Assembly (NCBI GenBank): GCA_040080145.1
Contig: JBEBJA010000028.1
Location: forward strand, 7,790 to 71,789
Direction of reading: 5' to 3'
DNA: 64,000 nt
Source of the DNA: JANXVY01 sp040080145
GTDB taxonomy: Bacteria; Pseudomonadota; Alphaproteobacteria; Rhizobiales; Hyphomicrobiaceae
A model generated the notes under the pieces. It did not search any database. It saw only the letters and a program-made list of their open reading frames with translations, and was not told the origin of the DNA. The translations under genes and the position numbers were made by a program. Below are positions 8,687 through 19,597 of this stretch, in pieces; position 1 is the stretch's first letter; every line of letters starts with the position of its first letter.

Positions 8687-10905
8687 CCTTCAAGAGGTTC
8701 AGATTGCATGCGCCAGAGTTTGGCGTAGACGCCACCGGGCTTAGCCAGCAGGTCGGCATGGGAACCATCCTCGACAACGACGCCGTCCTTGATAGCAATG
8801 ATTCGGTCGCAGTTGCGGACGGCAGCGAGGCGGTGCGCGATGATGACGACGGTGCGCCCCTTGGTGATCGAGCGCATGTTGGACTGGATGATGCGTTCGC
8901 TTTCGTAGTCCAACGCCGAAGTTGCCTCGTCGAGGATCAGGATGCGGGGCTTAGTGGCAAGGGCACGGGCAATCGCGATGCGCTGGCGCTGGCCACCCGA
9001 CAGGTTCGCGCCGCGCTCTTCGATCATGGTGTCGTAACCCATCGGCATCCGGGTAATGAATTCATCAGCTCCAGCAAGGCGGGCGGCGGCGATGACATGG
9101 GCGCGCGGCAGGCCGGGATTGGCCAGCGCAATATTCTCGTGGATCGTGCGGTTGAACAGCAGGTTTTCCTGAAGCACGACGCCGATCTGGCGGCGCAGCC
9201 ACGCCGTATCGACCTGCGAGATGTCGATGCCATCGAGCAGGATCTGACCGCGTTCGGGCCGGTAGAGGCGCTGGATCAGCTTGGTCAGCGTAGACTTGCC
9301 AGAGCCCGACGGCCCGACGATGCCGATCACCTGACCTTCGGGAATGTCGAGCGTGACACCTTTCAGAATTTCCGGGCCGCCCTGAACGTAGCGGAAGTCG
9401 ATGTTTTCGATTTTGATGGCGCCCCGCGCGGGAGGGAGCGTGGCGTTCGACAGCTGACGGCTTTCGGGGACGGCGTTCAGGATGTCGCCGAGGCGATCGA
9501 CGGAAATCTGAACCTGCTGGAAGTCCTGCCAGAGCTGGGAGAGGCGCAGGATCGGCTGGGTGGCCTGCCCCATCATCATGTTGAAGGCAACGAGCCCCCC
9601 AACGGAAAGTTCACCGCTGATGACGGCCTGAGCGCCAAAGAACAGAACCAACGCCGTGGTCGCTTTACTGACGTATTGGATCGCGTTCTGGCCCAGCGTC
9701 GAGAGCATCACCGCATCAAACGAGGTTTTGACGTAGGCGGCGAGCTTTTCTTCCCACTGATTACGCAGCATCGGTTCGACGGCGGCGGCCTTCAACGTCT
9801 GGATGCCGACCACGGACTCGACAAGAAACTGTTGGCTCAAAGCGCCACGGTTGAAGCGTTCGTTGATCTTGTCGCGCAGGAGTGGGCGGATCGAAAAGGC
9901 GATAATGAGATAGAGCGGGATGGACCCAATGACGATCAGGGTCAGGGTGGGCGAGTACATCCACATGACCGAAATGAAAATCAGCGCAAACACCAGGTCG
10001 ATGGCCGACGACAGGCCTTGGCCGGTCAAAAACGACCGGATGGTTTCGAGCTCACGCATGCGAGCGACCGTTTGACCGGCGGCGCGGGTTTCAAAGTAAC
10101 CCAGCGGCAGTTTCAAGAGGTGGTCGAACAGCCGGCTGCCAAGCTCCACGTCGATGCGCGATGTCGTGTGGTTGAGCGCGTAGGATCGCAGATATTGCAG
10201 GATAACGTCGAACAGGCCGATCACGAGGAGGCCAACGGTAACGACGATCAGCGTCGACATGCCTTTGTGCAGCAAGACCTTGTCGATGACGACCTGAAAG
10301 AACAGCGGCGTGATGAGCGCAAAGATCTGCACAAAGAGCGAGGCGAGCAGGACGTGGCCGAGCGGTTTGCGGTAGCGCCAGATGGACGGCAAAAACCAGC
10401 TGAATTCGAACTTGCGCGGATCAACGCCTGCACCGCCCGCGCGGCGGGTGATCAGCACGACGCTGCCCGACCAGCGCTCTGCAAAGTCCTCGACCTTTTC
10501 GACGACCTGGGAGCGGGCCAGCGGGTTGACGTAACGAAGCTGACCGTCGGGACTGCGGTGGGTAATGACGCCGTAGCTGCCGTCCTTGAGCCCGACAATG
10601 GCAGGAAGCGGCACAGTCTTCAGGCGCTTGATGGCTTGATCGGTCAGCAGCGTTGCCTTGAGGCCAATTTTTCGGGCTGCACGCACAACATGCTCGCCAG
10701 TGGCAAGTGATTCGCCCAAGCCCAGTTCGTGGCTCATCTGGGCGGGATCGGCGGCAATGCGGTAATGGGCAGCGATAGCTGCAAGCGCGACGAGGGCTGA
10801 GTCCCCCAGAGTTTCGGGTTGCGGCTGAAACTGCGGGCGGATGGCCGACGCTGCGCCGTCGCCCGTAACGACCGAGAAGAGAGGGACTTTTCCGCTTTCG
10901 GCCAT
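8683..10905 (-). CDS. Type I secretion ABC transporter with C39-like domain (HlyB type)
   Basis: This 740-residue exporter has an N-terminal C39-peptidase-like domain (1 to about 140), a six-helix membrane domain (about 155-440) and an ATPase domain. Walker A (GPSGSGKS) is at 531-538, the signature LSGGQRQR at 635, and Walker B (ILILDEATSALD) at 655. The C39 domain has no Cys at the catalytic position (GDSALVAL), so like HlyB it should bind substrate rather than cleave it, which points to RTX-type unprocessed substrates. I chose ATG 10905, not the frame start at 11067, because the family homology begins there. Operon with the adaptor gene downstream. Confidence 0.9.
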   Translation of the reverse strand: MAESGKVPLFSVVTGDGAASAIRPQFQPQPETLGDSALVALAAIAAHYRIAADPAQMSHELGLGESLATGEHVVRAARKIGLKATLLTDQAIKRLKTVPLPAIVGLKDGSYGVITHRSPDGQLRYVNPLARSQVVEKVEDFAERWSGSVVLITRRAGGAGVDPRKFEFSWFLPSIWRYRKPLGHVLLASLFVQIFALITPLFFQVVIDKVLLHKGMSTLIVVTVGLLVIGLFDVILQYLRSYALNHTTSRIDVELGSRLFDHLLKLPLGYFETRAAGQTVARMRELETIRSFLTGQGLSSAIDLVFALIFISVMWMYSPTLTLIVIGSIPLYLIIAFSIRPLLRDKINERFNRGALSQQFLVESVVGIQTLKAAAVEPMLRNQWEEKLAAYVKTSFDAVMLSTLGQNAIQYVSKATTALVLFFGAQAVISGELSVGGLVAFNMMMGQATQPILRLSQLWQDFQQVQISVDRLGDILNAVPESRQLSNATLPPARGAIKIENIDFRYVQGGPEILKGVTLDIPEGQVIGIVGPSGSGKSTLTKLIQRLYRPERGQILLDGIDISQVDTAWLRRQIGVVLQENLLFNRTIHENIALANPGLPRAHVIAAARLAGADEFITRMPMGYDTMIEERGANLSGGQRQRIAIARALATKPRILILDEATSALDYESERIIQSNMRSITKGRTVVIIAHRLAAVRNCDRIIAIKDGVVVEDGSHADLLAKPGGVYAKLWRMQSEPLEG

Positions 10906-11274
10906 GGGTCTCAAAATTTCATGATTGCGCCGGGCGACTCGTATGGGAACAAACGCCTTAGCCTGCGATCTAACACGTCGATGGCTGAGAAAGTCCTTAC
11001 ACAAGTATAATTTGCTGAAACCGTGGCGGTTTGATCGCAGGTTGATGCCGCACTGCCACTCCTTCATTAAGATTGTGCATACCCGGTATATTAAACTTTA
11101 ATTCTGATGGGGATTTCCCGGGTGCGACATGCCCGACTTTCGGCCAGATTGTGCTAAGTCAGTGACCTCGCTAAGCCGAAGCGGCTAGACGTACGGGTAT
11201 CAATACCCCGAGCGATCAAGTTTTGGTCGCCCATGTCGTCACAACATTGTCATCGCTCCATAAGACAGGCACAC
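10906..11274. other. Divergent promoter region between the type I exporter and pckA
   Basis: This 369-bp region must carry both promoters. I see a short inverted repeat GGGTAT-CA-ATACCC at 11195-11208 and AGCCG-AAG-CGGCT at 11173-11185, both about 65-100 bp before pckA and possible regulator sites. No regulator can be assigned. The frame extensions of both flanking genes into this space lack homology. Confidence 0.45.
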
Positions 11275-12870
11275 ATGACCATCGAACTTTTCCCGCTCTC
11301 AGCGTGCGGTAAGCTGCATCACAATAATTCGGCCACTGAACTCGTTGAGATCGCCATCAAACGCGGCGAAGGCGAACTTGCCAACACCGGCGCATTCATG
11401 GCGAAAACCGGTGCCCACACCGGTCGCTCGGCGCAGGACAAGTTCATCGTCGAAGATGCCGAGACCAAGGGGGCCATCTGGTGGGACAACAACAAGCCAA
11501 TGAAGGCCGAGCACTTCGAAGTGCTGCTCAAAGACTTCCTGGCCTACGCCAAAGATAAGGACATCTTCGTCCAGGATCTGTTCGGCGGTGCCGACAAGAC
11601 CCATCGCCTGCCGACCCGCATCTTCGCCGAATTTGCCTGGCATGGCCTGTTCATCAATCACATGTTGCGCCGCTCGACGCCTGAAGAGCAGAAGGGCTTT
11701 GCACCTCAGTTCACGGTCGTGAGCTTCCCCGGCTTCCGCGCGGACCCTGCAAAGCACGGCTGCCGCAGCGAAACGATCATCGCCTGCGACTTCTCGCGCC
11801 GCCTGGTCCTCGTCGGCGGCAGCAGCTATGCCGGCGAAATCAAGAAGAGCGTATTCTCGTTCCTCAACTACATCCTGCCGCCCAAGGGCGTCATGCCGAT
11901 GCATTGCTCGGCCAACGTCTCAAACGACGGTAAAGAGTCGGCCGTGTTCTTCGGCCTGTCGGGCACCGGCAAAACGACGCTATCGGCCGATCCCGCCCGC
12001 ACGCTGCTCGGCGACGACGAGCACGGCTGGTCGGAAAAGGGCATCTTCAACTTCGAAGGCGGCTGCTACGCCAAGACGATCCGCCTCTCCAAGGAAGCCG
12101 AACCAGATATCTACGATGCCTCGAACCGCTTCCTGACCGTGCTTGAAAACGTCGTGTTGTCGGAAAAGACCCGCATCCCCGACTTCGACGACGGCACGCT
12201 GGCGGAAAACGCGCGCTCGGCCTATCCGCTCGACTTCATCCGCAACGCAAGCCCGACGGGCATCGCGGGTCACCCCAAGAACATCGTGATGCTGACCGCC
12301 GACGCATTCGGCGTGCTGCCTCCGATTGCCAAGCTGACGCCAAGCCAGGCCATGTATCACTTCCTGTCGGGTTACACCGCCAAGGTTGCCGGTACGGAAA
12401 AAGGCATGGGCAACGAGCCTTCGGCTACGTTCTCGACCTGCTTTGGCGCGCCGTTCATGCCGCGTCACGCCACGGTTTACGGCAACCTGCTTCGCAAGCT
12501 GATCGCCGAGCACAAGGTCGACTGCTGGCTCGTCAACACCGGCTGGACCGGCGGCATGTACGGCACCGGCTCGCGCATGCCGATCAAGGCGACCCGCGCA
12601 CTGCTGTCGGCTGCTCTTTCGGGCGAACTCAAGAACCAGCCGATGCGCACCGATGAGGTGTTCGGCTTCCAGGTTCCGCTGTCGCTCGCAGGCGTCGACG
12701 CCAAAATCCTCACCCCGCGCGACACGTGGGCAGATGCCAAGGCCTATGACGCCATGGCAGCCCGCCTCGTCGAGATGTTCAACAAAAACTTCGAACGCTT
12801 CGCCTCCCACACCGACGCCGACGTCCGCGCAGCCGGTCCGCTCGCTGCCGCTAAGTCGGCCGCAGAATAG
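11275..12870 (+). CDS. pckA: Phosphoenolpyruvate carboxykinase (ATP)
   Basis: This 531-residue enzyme converts oxaloacetate and ATP into PEP, CO2 and ADP, the first committed step of gluconeogenesis. The kinase loop GLSGTGKTTLSAD is at about 227-239, followed by the metal/phosphate motif GDDEHGWS. The substrate-site motif TGRSAQDKFIV is near 49-59. The length fits ATP-type PckA. I prefer ATG 11275 (MTIELFPLS); an ATG 14 codons upstream at 11233 is possible. It is followed by a compound palindromic repeat and a terminator before acs, consistent with a single-gene unit. Confidence 0.93.
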   Translation: MTIELFPLSACGKLHHNNSATELVEIAIKRGEGELANTGAFMAKTGAHTGRSAQDKFIVEDAETKGAIWWDNNKPMKAEHFEVLLKDFLAYAKDKDIFVQDLFGGADKTHRLPTRIFAEFAWHGLFINHMLRRSTPEEQKGFAPQFTVVSFPGFRADPAKHGCRSETIIACDFSRRLVLVGGSSYAGEIKKSVFSFLNYILPPKGVMPMHCSANVSNDGKESAVFFGLSGTGKTTLSADPARTLLGDDEHGWSEKGIFNFEGGCYAKTIRLSKEAEPDIYDASNRFLTVLENVVLSEKTRIPDFDDGTLAENARSAYPLDFIRNASPTGIAGHPKNIVMLTADAFGVLPPIAKLTPSQAMYHFLSGYTAKVAGTEKGMGNEPSATFSTCFGAPFMPRHATVYGNLLRKLIAEHKVDCWLVNTGWTGGMYGTGSRMPIKATRALLSAALSGELKNQPMRTDEVFGFQVPLSLAGVDAKILTPRDTWADAKAYDAMAARLVEMFNKNFERFASHTDADVRAAGPLAAAKSAAE

Positions 12871-12890
12871 ATTGCAGCAGAACCATCCCT

Positions 12891-13003
12891 CACTGTTGCC
12901 CCGGACGGCCCTGCACTTGCCGATCCGGGGTCTTTACCTGATGGAAAGTGGTAAAGCTCCCGGATCTGCGTGCGCAGGGGCGCACTTGTCCGGGATAACA
13001 GTG
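12891..13003. repeat. Compound palindromic repeat, full copy 1 (113 bp)
   Basis: It begins CACTGTTGCCCCGGACGG and ends CCGGGATAACAGTG, giving short terminal inverted repeats. Inside lie two hairpin-like halves joined by GGTCTTTACC and GTGGTAAAGC, which are themselves inverted. The whole copy aligns over its length with the reverse complement of 44995-45111, and its first hairpin matches 6913-6955. It lies in the pckA-acs space. Confidence 0.9.
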
Positions 13004-13049
13004 GAGAGAGAGGCGCTTCAAGCTAAGCCTGAAGTACTCTAGCGAATTT

Positions 13050-13083
13050 GCCCGGCAGCCAATGCGGCTTGCCGGGCTTTTTT
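13050..13083 (+). terminator. Rho-independent terminator after pckA
   Basis: GCCCGGCAGCC and GGCTTGCCGGGC form a strong GC-rich stem with one mismatch and a 5-nt loop, followed by six T residues. It should end the pckA transcript before the acs promoter. Confidence 0.88.
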
Positions 13084-13193
13084 GTGCACGAGGACACATA
13101 CTATAGTCAGAAGGGATGCGTGCAGCGTTTGCGCTGCGATCCATCACCGGTCATATTGCTTTCAATAAAAACACGAGTGCTGAGGAAACGACC

Positions 13194-15140
<1,947 letters not shown>

Positions 15141-15166
15141 GAGCGCTTTGGGTTGCGATTAGAATA

Positions 15167-15203
15167 GGGGGCTGGGAGCGTGAAGCGCCCGGCCCCTTTT
15201 TGT
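15167..15203 (+). terminator. Rho-independent terminator after acs
   Basis: GGGGCTGGGAGCG pairs imperfectly with GCGCCCGGCCCC around a TGAA loop, then TTTTTGTTTT follows. The position just after the acs stop codon fits a terminator. Confidence 0.85.
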
Positions 15204-15230
15204 TTTACGCAACTCTAAGAACATTCGACC

Positions 15231-15989
15231 TTGGAGACTCACATCGGCAGAATAGGTTCATTCAAGTTGACTACTGGCGATAGGATCGGAAATTACCGAA
15301 TTGAAGGTGAAGCAGTCGGGCGAGGCAGCGAGTTTGAAGTTTATAAGGTTCGAGAGATTCCTACTGACGCCACTCGTACGATCAAGGTGACGCGATTTAA
15401 AGATTGCGGCGGTGAAGACGCCGCTGGGAGCGAGTAAAATTCAGTCCGCAACGGTGTAGAATACGGTTTTCGCGAGATAGTTCACTACGCTTGGTATTTT
15501 GACCAGATCCGGCTCAGTGGTCATGTGCCATTTTACTGTGGTCTCGGCCACCACGTTTTCGATGAGCATAATTTGTGCGTACACTTGGTGTTTGGCTGGA
15601 TCGAAGGAGCGAGTCTGGCCACGATTCCATCCCACAAGCGTGAAGCAACCTTCTTCAGAACGCTTGAGGCCGTAGCGTCAATTCATGCCTGTTCGTATGG
15701 TGTCGGCGACTTGAAGCCAGATAACTTAATCTTGAACAAACATGACAGTGTCATTGTCGTCGATTGCGAGTGCGGAAAGCCGGACGCACCAAATCAAAAT
15801 TTTGAGAATGACTGCAAGAGAGAAATTCCGGAACTTGCAAAGGAAATGTTCGGCGACACCATGCCGCCCAGCGTAGACACAATTCTCAGCGTCCTAAAAA
15901 GCAGAAAATCGTTTGATGAAAATTCAGTCGCCGAGGTGCTGAAGTCGTCAGGTCACGGCGACATAGAGGCAGCGCGCTTCCCCGCATGA
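15231..15989 (+). pseudogene. Protein-kinase-like gene interrupted by one in-frame TAA
   Basis: The frame opens at TTG 15231, meets TAA at 15435-15437 (codon 69), and continues open without a frame change to 15989. Read through, it gives 252 residues with kinase features: a glycine-rich loop (IEGEAVGRGSEFEVYKV), a likely ATP-binding Lys (RTIKVTR), a catalytic-loop motif VGDLKPDNLIL in place of HRDLKPxN, and VVDCECG where DFG is expected. The N-lobe lies before the stop and the catalytic part after it, so neither half could be a kinase alone. GC is lower than in acs, suggesting transfer. It could be a decayed gene, a sequencing error, or a gene needing readthrough. The start codon is weakly supported. 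Confidence 0.7.
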
Positions 15990-16003
15990 AAAATCCCCAC
16001 TTT

Positions 16004-16031
16004 CGTCATGGTCGCCTTCGCGGCCATGACG
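16004..16031. repeat. Short REP-like hairpin (GGCCATGACG type)
   Basis: CGTCATGG-TCGC and GCGG-CCATGACG are inverted around CTTC. The same unit, as GTGGCCGCC..GCGGCCATGACG, occurs near 28963-28982. It lies between the broken kinase gene and the convergent TadG-like gene. Confidence 0.6.
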
Positions 16032-16118
16032 TTGGGTGGTTATGTATTGCTCGTCGTGAGGTGAAGTTCGACCCGAGATTGGTATTTTCGCGCCAATTTC
16101 TGATTCGTGATATCATGA

Positions 16119-17420
16119 TCAGCTCGCAACGCGGAGGTTGGTGAGGCGGGAGACGATGTCGGCGAACGAGGCGCGGAGCTGGCTGGCGTTGTCGGCAGCA
16201 TAGAAGTTGGCGGCGCCGCCGCAGGCTTTCAGCATGGCCTCGGCTTCAGGTGGCGTGGTGAAACCGATGGTGTAGATCGTGATGGCTTGACCCGCAGGGG
16301 CTGCTGCCTTGATGTTCGTGCAGATGTTGAGCGCCTGATTGGGTGAGCTGCCCGCCACCGCAGGGTCGGTCGACTCGGGCGAAACCAGTGCCCCGCCGCC
16401 ATTATTATAGGCCGTGTTGAACATGCCATCGGTTAGCAGGATGATGATCTTCTGGACGTTGTCGGCGTAGGGGCGCGCGGCGTAAGTGCCCCATACGTTC
16501 GACCAATTCGGCGAGAGCATGTACCAGCCCCACGCCGCGCCGATATGGCCCGCCGTTCCCCCGCTTGCGCGCAAGCCGTCGATGGAGGACTTGAACGCGC
16601 TGCGCAGGCCCAGATCGCGCAGATCCTGCAGCGGCATCGGCGTCGCCGACGGGCAGGAGTACCAAGGGTTCATGGCGCTGCTGCCGCGGCTGATGGGGGC
16701 GGCCCACGACGGCGGCGCGTCGGTAAATGCCGCAGCCCCGGGCCGATCAACGACACAATCGTCGGAACCGTAGCCCGCCACGACGTTGGCATATGGCCCG
16801 ACATTGATCGAATTTGACCACGGCAGCAGCCCAACGCGGACGAACCCCGGCTGAGGGTTGTGGCTATAGAGTTCGTCGATAAATTCCTTGGCGACGGTCT
16901 TCAACGCCTGTATTTTTGGCATTCCATCGGCGGACGGGTCGTTCATTGAGCCGGTCACATCCAGCGCCATCGCAACTTCCAAGCGCAGCGTTTTGTAGGT
17001 CGAAGCCGAGGCGGGCTTGAAAACCGTCGACTTTATGGAGTTTCCGGCGCGGGCGAAATACATCGGCAAATCAATATCGACGGTCGCCTTTACGGTTCCT
17101 GTCGTGAAATCGGGAGTCGCTGTGAAGTTGGTGATCGTCGCGCCGTGAAGTCTTTCGTTCTTTATGTTGGCTTGAAAATAGGCCGCAGCCATAGCCTGGA
17201 CCTCTGCTGCAGTCGCCGTCTGCGTATCGAGCAATTTGGCGGCGGCAAGACTTGCCGCATCCAGGGTCGATTGCATATGGGTTCGGACATAGTTGAGCCG
17301 CGCAATATCCACAGCCAGCCCGACGAACAGCATCAGGACGCCCAGGATCAGGCCGAACGTGATGGCGACTGAACCGCGATCACATGACCCAAATGAAGAC
17401 TTCGGCGGAACAACAAACAT
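16119..17420 (-). CDS. TadG-like membrane protein with von Willebrand A domain
   Basis: This 433-residue protein has an N-terminal Flp/Tad-type segment (about 16-42, RGSVAITFGLILGVLMLF) like TadE/TadG pseudopilins, then a beta-rich linker, and from about 150 a vWA domain with the metal-binding motif ALDVTGSMND. Such proteins are membrane-anchored and exposed outside the inner membrane; they are linked to Tad pilus assembly and adhesion. No other tad gene is nearby, so a direct pilus role is uncertain. ATG 17420 (MFVVPPKSS) is preferred to the upstream TTG at 17459. Confidence 0.83.
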   Translation of the reverse strand: MFVVPPKSSFGSCDRGSVAITFGLILGVLMLFVGLAVDIARLNYVRTHMQSTLDAASLAAAKLLDTQTATAAEVQAMAAAYFQANIKNERLHGATITNFTATPDFTTGTVKATVDIDLPMYFARAGNSIKSTVFKPASASTYKTLRLEVAMALDVTGSMNDPSADGMPKIQALKTVAKEFIDELYSHNPQPGFVRVGLLPWSNSINVGPYANVVAGYGSDDCVVDRPGAAAFTDAPPSWAAPISRGSSAMNPWYSCPSATPMPLQDLRDLGLRSAFKSSIDGLRASGGTAGHIGAAWGWYMLSPNWSNVWGTYAARPYADNVQKIIILLTDGMFNTAYNNGGGALVSPESTDPAVAGSSPNQALNICTNIKAAAPAGQAITIYTIGFTTPPEAEAMLKACGGAANFYAADNASQLRASFADIVSRLTNLRVAS

Positions 17421-17531
17421 GGAGTGGCTCACGTCAGCACGACAAACATGCTCAACCAAAGCACACGGTCGTTAAAATTGACTGTATACGACAACGAATT
17501 GCTCTGAATAATCAGCAGCATGCGGCCGGGA

Positions 17532-18680
17532 TTAAATCCGGCTTAGCGCCATATCATCGCGATGAATGAGAACGTCACGGCCCGAAAAGCCCAAGATTGC
17601 TTCGATGTCGCTGGAGCGCTTACCGGCAATGCGTTCGGCGTCGGCTTTGCCATAAGCGATGAGGCCGCGGCCGATTTCGCGGCCATCGTGCGCACGGATG
17701 ATGACGGCGTCGCCACGGTCGAAGGAACCATCAACCCGGGTGACCCCTGCAGGCAGCAGGCTTTTACCGGCGGCAAGCGCCCGTTCCGCGCCAGCGTCGA
17801 TGTGGAGCTGGCCTTTGGGTTCGAGCTGGCCTGCGATCCAGCGCTTTTTGGCAGTCACCGGGTCGGTGCCAGCCAGGAACCACGTCACCGTTGAGCCTTC
17901 GCCGATGGCACGCAACGGGTTCATGATCTTGCCGGTGGTGATGACCATGTTGGTGCCGGCAGCCAGCGCAATCTTGCCCGCCTCGACTTTGGTCTTCATG
18001 CCGCCTTTCGACAGCTCGGTACCTGCGTCTCCGGCCATGGCTTCGATCTCGGCGGTGATGGCAGTGACCAGCGGGATGTGGCGAGCATTGGGGTCGAGCG
18101 CGGGCGGGGCGGTGTAGAGGCCGTCGATGTCAGACAGCAGCACGAGACAGTCGGCTGAGACCATGCTTGCGACACGCGCCGACAAACGGTCGTTATCGCC
18201 GTAGCGGATTTCGGTGGTCGCAACGGTGTCATTCTCGTTGACGACGGGAACAGCATTCAAGGCGAGCAGGGTTTCGACGGTCTGGCGGGCGTTCAGGTAA
18301 CGGCGGCGCTGCTCGGTATCACCCAGCGTCAGCAGGATTTGAGCAGCCGTCAGGCCGCGCTTGGCGCAGAGGTCCTGGTAGGCATGGGCCAGGCTGATCT
18401 GGCCGACGCTGGCAGCAGCCTGGCTCTGTTCGAGCGCAAGCGGGCCTTTTGGAAGGTTCAGAGTATGGCGGCCCAGCGCAATGGCACCAGACGACACGAG
18501 GACGATCTGCTTGCCCTGGGCTACCAGCGCCGCCACGTCGTCCAACAAAGACGCCAGCCATTCGGCCTTGAGCGCGCCGGTCGCACGGTCGGCAAGCAGC
18601 GCCGAACCGATCTTGACGACAATGCGGCGGGCGTTGGTCCACTCGGGGCGGACGGTGGAGGCACTGGTCTTCGTGGGCAT
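17532..18680 (-). CDS. proB: Glutamate 5-kinase
   Basis: A 382-residue enzyme that phosphorylates glutamate for proline synthesis. The amino-acid-kinase domain starts RRIVVKIGSALL, with LVSSGAIALGR near 62-72, NENDTVATTEIRYGDND near 155-171, and GGMKTKVEAGKIA near 225. A C-terminal PUA domain (about 290-372) is present, as in the long bacterial form. Usually proB sits next to obg or proA; here neither neighbour is present. It is read towards the TadG-like gene. Start ATG 18680 fits the family. Confidence 0.93.
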   Translation of the reverse strand: MPTKTSASTVRPEWTNARRIVVKIGSALLADRATGALKAEWLASLLDDVAALVAQGKQIVLVSSGAIALGRHTLNLPKGPLALEQSQAAASVGQISLAHAYQDLCAKRGLTAAQILLTLGDTEQRRRYLNARQTVETLLALNAVPVVNENDTVATTEIRYGDNDRLSARVASMVSADCLVLLSDIDGLYTAPPALDPNARHIPLVTAITAEIEAMAGDAGTELSKGGMKTKVEAGKIALAAGTNMVITTGKIMNPLRAIGEGSTVTWFLAGTDPVTAKKRWIAGQLEPKGQLHIDAGAERALAAGKSLLPAGVTRVDGSFDRGDAVIIRAHDGREIGRGLIAYGKADAERIAGKRSSDIEAILGFSGRDVLIHRDDMALSRI

Positions 18681-18816
18681 GGGATAAATTCGATCAAAGG
18701 AAGGGAGTGCGGCTTATACCCAACTTCGCGGCGTGTACCAATGCGCTTCGCGTAGGGCTGCCGCCCTGACCCGCTTGGGGGAATGGCTTCCCCCAAATCC
18801 CGTTCCTGATTGTGAC

Positions 18817-19521
18817 TCAGATGAGGCTGGCGGCAATGTTGATGGTGATAGCCAGAACCATGGTGTTGAAAAAGAACGAGACCACCGCGTGGAGGGTGAC
18901 GAGGCGGCGCATGGACTTTGAGCGGATCGAAACGTCGGACGTTTGCGAGGACGCGCCGATCGAGGTTGCGAAGTAGAGAAAGTCCCAATAGTCGGGCTGG
19001 TCGTCGGCGGGGAAGGCAAGCGCAGTGCCCTGGTTTCCATCCTTGTCGTGGCGGAAATGCTCGTGTGCGTAGTGAATGGCGAAGACGAGTTGCGTCACGA
19101 ACCAGGAAATAAACAAGGTTGCGCCAGCGAGACCGAGAAACAGGTATTTTTCTGCCCTGGGGGCTTCTTTAACATCGCCAGCAAGACCCGCCATCGCCGC
19201 GAAGCTCGCAAGAATGGCGACCAGAATGAAGATCAGAATGACCGCGCCGCCGTCGTCGGCCCGCGCCGCGCGGGCCTTCAGTTTTTCAGCGCTAGATCGC
19301 GCCATCAGATGGAGGGACAAAACGATGAAGACGACGCCGCCGATGTCCCAGGCGAGGGCGGAGCGGATAGCGGGCCTGAGGCTGGGCGGCAGCAGGACAA
19401 GGGCGGCGATGCTGGCCATCGCGCTCCACACCACGCGCGGGCGCAACAGCAGGGAGCGCCAGACCGCGTGCGGGTGATACCAGCGGCGGTGTCGTGGGAG
19501 GCTGGCAGGCGTGGTGTTCAT
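18817..19521 (-). CDS. DUF1345 integral membrane protein
   Basis: A 234-residue protein with five to six hydrophobic segments, including VVWSAMASIAALVLLPPS near 30-47 and VILIFILVAILASFAAMAGL near 93-112. The motif YWDFLYFATSIGASSQTSDV near 185-204 is typical of DUF1345 and resembles the pore segment of two-helix ion channels; that is a family inference. No substrate is known. It stands alone between proB and the hypothetical gene at 19598. Confidence 0.82.
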   Translation of the reverse strand: MNTTPASLPRHRRWYHPHAVWRSLLLRPRVVWSAMASIAALVLLPPSLRPAIRSALAWDIGGVVFIVLSLHLMARSSAEKLKARAARADDGGAVILIFILVAILASFAAMAGLAGDVKEAPRAEKYLFLGLAGATLFISWFVTQLVFAIHYAHEHFRHDKDGNQGTALAFPADDQPDYWDFLYFATSIGASSQTSDVSIRSKSMRRLVTLHAVVSFFFNTMVLAITINIAASLI

Positions 19522-19555
19522 CGGGCGGGCCTCGAAAATTCCGCCACGTTGGCTT

Positions 19556-19586
19556 GCCCGGATCCCGGTGCTGGCTGGAATGACGA
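19556..19586. repeat. Short dispersed intergenic repeat (CCCGGATCCCGG..GGAATGACG type)
   Basis: The string GCCCGGATCCCGGTGCTGG then CTGGAATGACG resembles a repeat unit found between genes in many alphaproteobacterial genomes. Only one copy is visible here, so the call rests on memory of similar sequences and the partial palindrome CCGGATCCCGG. Confidence 0.4.
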
Positions 19587-19597
19587 AGACCTAAGCT

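Noticed and set aside
8704..10710. 668-codon plus-strand frame opposite the type I exporter
   Set aside because: It is the mirror of a clear ABC transporter gene, is Asp/Arg-rich and has no family features.
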